A stretch of 64,000 nucleotides of DNA from Mariprofundus erugo (GTDB lineage: Bacteria > Pseudomonadota > Zetaproteobacteria > Mariprofundales > Mariprofundaceae). The translations under genes were made by a program, and so were the position numbers. The notes beneath the pieces were generated by a model. That model saw nothing but the letters and a program-made list of their open reading frames with translations. It did not search any database and was not told the DNA's origin. Below are positions 60,630 to 64,000 of this stretch, piece after piece. The stretch's first letter is position 1. The number at the start of each line of letters is the position of its first letter. The stretch lies in contig NZ_VBRY01000005.1 of NCBI RefSeq assembly GCF_005818865.1, forward strand, positions 62,001 to 126,000, written 5' to 3'.

Positions 60630-61319
60630 TTACCCCTTGATGTGACGGGAGATAATATTGAGGAATTCGGAGGAGAACTGCTCCATATTGGCGCCCATGC
60701 GCTTAAGGTCGGAGGTGAATTTGTTGTAGGCAACGACAGCCGGAATCGCGGCGACCAGTCCGAATGCGGTGGCCACCAGTGCTTCGGCAATGCCGGGGGC
60801 AACAGCGGTTAATGAGGTATTCTGGGTCATGGCAATCCCCTGAAATGCGTTGACGATACCCCACACCGTACCGAACAGACCGATAAACGGAGCGGTTGAA
60901 CCAACCGTGGCCAGAAAAGCCAGGTGGCGGGAGAGTTTTTCGATTTCACGTGAGAAGGCTGCATCGAGTGATCGGCGCACGCCGTCAATGCCACCGCCGG
61001 CGGTGATCTTGGCGCTGTGCCCCTGGCTGGCATCACGTCGGATGCGCATGAATTCACGGTACCCGGCCTGAAAAATATTGGGCAGTGAGCTGTCAGGGTA
61101 TTGCTGTGAAATGCCTGTCAGTACGGTGTCCATATCCGTACCGCTCCAGAATGTCTGTGAAAATGCCTCCGCCTCGCGGCGGGTTTGACTATACAGCCGC
61201 CATTTGTTGAAAATGATGGCCCAGGAGATCAGCGATAGCGTGATCAGCAACAGCAAGACCCCCTGTACGATGATGCCGGCATGAAGGATCAGATGCAGTA
61301 TGGAGAGATCCTGACTCAT
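60630..61319 (-). CDS. tolQ: TolQ (ExbB-family) proton-channel subunit
   Basis: 229 residues starting at the ATG at 61319, which overlaps the ybgC stop as ATGA. Three transmembrane helices: 15-37, around 135-155 (LATVGSTAPFIGLFGTVWGI) and 170-190 (IAEALVATAFGLVAAIPAVV). With TolR it forms the motor powered by proton flow; typical TolQ length. Confidence 0.95.
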   Translation of the reverse strand: MSQDLSILHLILHAGIIVQGVLLLLITLSLISWAIIFNKWRLYSQTRREAEAFSQTFWSGTDMDTVLTGISQQYPDSSLPNIFQAGYREFMRIRRDASQGHSAKITAGGGIDGVRRSLDAAFSREIEKLSRHLAFLATVGSTAPFIGLFGTVWGIVNAFQGIAMTQNTSLTAVAPGIAEALVATAFGLVAAIPAVVAYNKFTSDLKRMGANMEQFSSEFLNIISRHIKG

Positions 61320-61744
61320 ATAAGCTCCTTGTTCAGGTGATTCTGTAATGTTTGAAACAGTGTGGCTGGAATACGGGATGGCCTTCCGTCCCGGTTGATA
61401 CAGGCAAGCCGAATGGTGGCTGTGCACAGCTCTTTGCCGGACTCGCGGTGGCAGACCTGCTGGCTGAAAGCCAGACGGGCACCGGCAAGTTCGATCAAAC
61501 TTGTGCCGATATCAAGCAGGTCGTTGAAGCGGGCCGGCATGCGATAGCGAACATGGGCCTCGGTGACAGCAAATTGCACACCGAAGTCCGTGTCGATGAT
61601 ATCCAGTTCAAGTCCCAGCGTACGCAGAAACTCGGTACGACCGCGCTCCATGAATTTCAGATAATTGGCATAATAAACAACACCACCGTGGTCGGTGTCC
61701 TCATAGTAGACCCGTACAGGAAAGGTTTCCTGATATGTGCTCAC
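61316..61744 (-). CDS. ybgC: Tol-Pal-associated acyl-CoA thioesterase YbgC
   Basis: 142 residues of the hot-dog fold. [20 protein letters not shown] contains the catalytic Asp; ERGRTEFLR and the closing [17 protein letters not shown] are also typical. It overlaps ruvB (4 nt) and tolQ (4 nt), so the whole block is one coupled operon. Role in the Tol system is not settled. Confidence 0.94.
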   Translation of the reverse strand: MSTYQETFPVRVYYEDTDHGGVVYYANYLKFMERGRTEFLRTLGLELDIIDTDFGVQFAVTEAHVRYRMPARFNDLLDIGTSLIELAGARLAFSQQVCHRESGKELCTATIRLACINRDGRPSRIPATLFQTLQNHLNKELI

Positions 61745-62781
61745 AGCAGTGACTCCTGTCTGAGACTGCCCGGAAGCGAGCGGTTCATATGGGCGTAAGC
61801 CAGCGGGGTTGCCGTGCGGCCGCGCGGTGTGCGCGCAATCAGCCCCTCCTGCAGCAGGTAAGGCTCAAGCACATCTTCAATGGTGTCCCGTTCTTCGGAG
61901 ATCGAGGCCGCCAGCGTATCAAGGCCGACCGGGCCGCCATTGTATTTATCGATCATGATCGACAGCAGCCGCCGATCCTGATGATCCAGACCAAGGTGAT
62001 CCACCTCAAGCCGGGTCAGCGATGAATCGGCAACAGCACCGGTAATCACACCGTTATGTTCAACCTCGGCAAAATCGCGTACGCGGCGCAGCAGCCGGTT
62101 GGCAATACGCGGGGTGCCGCGTGAGCGACAGGCAATTTCCATCGCACCACTGTGATCGGTCTGAATATTGAGCAGGCGGGCTGAACGATCGACGATGCGG
62201 GCGAGCTCCTCCCTGGAATAAAACTCCAGCCGTTCGATCACACCGAAGCGGTCACGCAACGGGTTGGTCAGAAGGCCGGCCCGGGTTGTGGCGCCGACCA
62301 GCGTGAAGCGGGGGATATCCATCTTGATCGAGCGGGCTGACGGGCCCTGGCCGATGATGATATCGAGCTGAAAATCCTCCATCGCCGGGTAGAGAATCTC
62401 TTCTACCTGCGGGCTGAGGCGGTGAATTTCATCTATAAAGAGGACATCACCCTCCTCGATATTGGTGAGCATGGCCGCCAGATCGCCGGCCTTTTCAATC
62501 ACCGGTCCCGAGGTGGCACGAATGTGGACGCCCATCTCCATAGCGATAATGTTGGCCAGTGTCGTTTTGCCAAGTCCCGGCGGGCCGTAGAGCAATACAT
62601 GATCGAGGGACTCATTGCGCGCCTTTGCCGCGCGGATATAGACGGTCAGGTTGGCACGAATCTTCTCCTGCCCGACATATTCATCGAGCATTTTCGGTCG
62701 CAGCGCTGCATCCCAGTTATCACCGTGCCCGCTGGATGCCCCGTCAACGAGGCGCTCGTCATGATCCTGATAATCCATCAT
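61741..62781 (-). CDS. ruvB: Holliday junction DNA helicase RuvB
   Basis: 346 residues. [19 protein letters not shown], Walker [13 protein letters not shown], Walker [12 protein letters not shown], sensor [19 protein letters not shown] and the winged-helix C-terminus ([17 protein letters not shown]) are all present. The ring helicase that drives branch migration with RuvA. Confidence 0.97.
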   Translation of the reverse strand: MMDYQDHDERLVDGASSGHGDNWDAALRPKMLDEYVGQEKIRANLTVYIRAAKARNESLDHVLLYGPPGLGKTTLANIIAMEMGVHIRATSGPVIEKAGDLAAMLTNIEEGDVLFIDEIHRLSPQVEEILYPAMEDFQLDIIIGQGPSARSIKMDIPRFTLVGATTRAGLLTNPLRDRFGVIERLEFYSREELARIVDRSARLLNIQTDHSGAMEIACRSRGTPRIANRLLRRVRDFAEVEHNGVITGAVADSSLTRLEVDHLGLDHQDRRLLSIMIDKYNGGPVGLDTLAASISEERDTIEDVLEPYLLQEGLIARTPRGRTATPLAYAHMNRSLPGSLRQESLL

Positions 62782-62783
62782 AT

Positions 62784-63347
62784 TCAGGCAATCACCTTCA
62801 GTGCGGCACGGAACATGGTTTCAAAATCAGCCGGTTCAATGCGTTTCAGGGCGGCATCGACCTGTGCAGCCTTGTAGCCCAGGTTGATCAGAGCCGAGTG
62901 CACCTCTTCAGCCTTGTTGTTGGTGACACCACCTGTTGCCGGGGCGGAGCCCAGTTTACCCTGCAATTCGAGGATCAGGCGCTGGGCCGTTTTTTTGCCT
63001 ATGCCCGGCGTGCGGGCGATGGCCAGGTCATCGGCCTGCTCAATGGCCCGGATCAGATCCTCGCAGCTCATGCCGCTCATCAGGTTCAGGGCCATGCGGG
63101 CACCGATACCGGAGACCGTGGTCAGCTTGCGAAAAATGCCGCGCTCACTGATGTTGCTGAAGCCGAACAGGGTGATCTGATCTTCACGCACATAGGTATG
63201 AATGGAGAGTTCAGTCGCTTCACCCGGGCGCAGCTTGCACAGGGTTTGCAGGCTGACGATGACGTCATAGCCCACGCCACCGGTATCAAGCAGGACGAAT
63301 CCAGCCGGGTCGAGTGCTTTTACAGTACCGGAAAGCCAGCCGATCAA
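62784..63347 (-). CDS. ruvA: Holliday junction-binding subunit RuvA
   Basis: 187 residues, slightly short. Domain I starts [20 protein letters not shown], with the helix-hairpin-helix [18 protein letters not shown] and [20 protein letters not shown], a variable linker ([17 protein letters not shown]) and C-terminal domain III. Two nt upstream of ruvB. Confidence 0.96.
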   Translation of the reverse strand: MIGWLSGTVKALDPAGFVLLDTGGVGYDVIVSLQTLCKLRPGEATELSIHTYVREDQITLFGFSNISERGIFRKLTTVSGIGARMALNLMSGMSCEDLIRAIEQADDLAIARTPGIGKKTAQRLILELQGKLGSAPATGGVTNNKAEEVHSALINLGYKAAQVDAALKRIEPADFETMFRAALKVIA

Positions 63348-63411
63348 CGTAGCGCTCCTGTGACATCAGGGTGGTGCCGCGAATCGGCCGGGGTTATGAC
63401 AGAAATGGATG

Positions 63412-63912
63412 TTAACATATTGAACTCACTAATTTTTGCATGGGTGCATGATGCGCATGACAGATTGCCACGGCAAGTGCATCCGCAGCATCTTCTGCCA
63501 GTGGCTCGGGTGGATGAAGCAGCACACGTACCATATGCTGCACCTGCTCCTTTTCCGCTCGTCCGAAACCGACAACGGCCTGCTTGACCATGGTGGGTGA
63601 GTAGGGGCTGACACGTAAATCACACTCGCCGCATGCTGCGATCAGGGCGCCGCGCGCCTGGCCGAGTTTCAGGGCTGAGTTCACATTTTTGGAGACGAAT
63701 ACATCCTCAATGGCAGCTGTTGCCGGCTTGAACTCTCTGATCAGGGATCTGAGGCCGGTAAAAAGCAGGTGCAGGCGGGTATCAAAATCGCCATTGCCAC
63801 AACGAATGACCGTATGGTGGACATGGCGAATACGGTTGCCCTGTACATCAATAATGCCGACTCCCGTTTTCAGCGAGCCCGGATCAACACCGATGATTCT
63901 TACAGGTTTCAT
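63412..63912 (-). CDS. ruvC: Crossover junction endodeoxyribonuclease RuvC
   Basis: About 166 residues from the ATG at 63912 (MKPVRIIGVDPGSLKTGVGI). Catalytic acidic residues are in GVDPGS (Asp), AAIEDVFVSKN (Glu) and EDAADALAVAICHAH (Asp pair). It cuts Holliday junctions with RuvAB. The start is chosen by family; no SD is seen, and CACCTCCTG lies just upstream. 64 nt separate it from ruvA. Upstream sequence to 64000 shows no other feature. Confidence 0.95.
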   Translation of the reverse strand: MKPVRIIGVDPGSLKTGVGIIDVQGNRIRHVHHTVIRCGNGDFDTRLHLLFTGLRSLIREFKPATAAIEDVFVSKNVNSALKLGQARGALIAACGECDLRVSPYSPTMVKQAVVGFGRAEKEQVQHMVRVLLHPPEPLAEDAADALAVAICHAHHAPMQKLVSSIC

Positions 63913-64000
63913 CAGGAGGTGACCGGCCCGCAGAGACATGAGGATGTGGCTGTGAACATGAAAGAACCCCTTACAGAAAAACGGCCGCAACCATAGCACT

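Noticed and set aside
63905-63925. CACCTCCTG just before the ruvC ATG, the sense of the anti-Shine-Dalgarno
   Set aside because: A single occurrence with no pairing partner nearby; probably chance.
1-64000. Search for CRISPR arrays, tRNA or rRNA genes, transposases and phage genes
   Set aside because: None seen; the only repeated structure is the palindromic intergenic element, whose copies are irregularly spaced and not spacer-separated.

Overview
The window is chromosomal DNA of a Gram-negative bacterium, most likely a proteobacterium. It carries ADP-heptose epimerase (hldD), BamE-like and MltD-like lipoproteins, the ruvC-ruvA-ruvB-ybgC-tolQ-tolR-tolA block, clpS/clpA, and mdh-sucCD. The density of oxygen, redox and light sensors (two protoglobins, an oxygen-binding diiron protein, a c-heme sensor kinase, a BLUF protein) would suit a microaerophile. 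The overall mix reminds me of iron-oxidising Zetaproteobacteria (Mariprofundus type), but that assignment is inference. No rRNA, tRNA, CRISPR array, transposase or prophage was seen.

Layout. 1-1922: peptide-type solute-binding lipoprotein (cut by the window edge) and a lytic transglycosylase. 1980-10942: the most unusual region. It holds a small Ras-like GTPase, an unknown partner, seven Roadblock/LC7-type proteins (three identical in amino-acid sequence), two stand-alone protoglobins, an ODP-type diiron metallo-beta-lactamase-fold protein and a kinase-like/metallophosphoesterase fusion. I read it as an oxygen- or redox-responsive GTPase control system. 11116-13195: bamE-like, hldD, a small hypothetical gene and a pentapeptide-repeat gene. 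13462-16851: mdh, sucC, sucD. 17086-22376: zinc-ribbon membrane protein, VOC protein, VF530 protein, AraC-type regulator, an EAL protein beside a BLUF photoreceptor, and a DUF1499 protein. 22450-32727: purT, then several signalling genes (NMT1-type receptor kinase, GGDEF protein, PstS-like protein plus hybrid kinase), a bicupin and a Gre-type factor. 32795-41768: 5'-nucleotidase, two SPOR proteins, trmO, clpA, clpS, a CbbY-like phosphatase and TatD. 41870-51508: REC-PAS-GGDEF-EAL protein, serine hydrolase, MFS protein, LemA with an M48 protease, and an MscS-type channel. 52054-59347: a phosphorelay island with an excisionase-REC fusion, two small receivers, a giant c-heme hybrid kinase, a cysteine hydrolase and another hybrid kinase. 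59414-63912: tolA, tolR, tolQ, ybgC, ruvB, ruvA, ruvC, all on the minus strand.

A second theme is a dispersed intergenic repeat of about 290 bp when complete, with many deleted versions. Its right end carries the core TTAGGGAGATGCTGATT when read on the complementary strand. It repeatedly abuts the 3' ends of genes in one fixed orientation and appears to supply the stop codon of several unrelated genes (mdh, purT, the serine hydrolase, the NMT1-type kinase).

All calls were made by reading the sequence and translations. No database search or folding program was run. Starts were adjusted by eye from Shine-Dalgarno spacing, overlap with the neighbouring gene, and domain boundaries.
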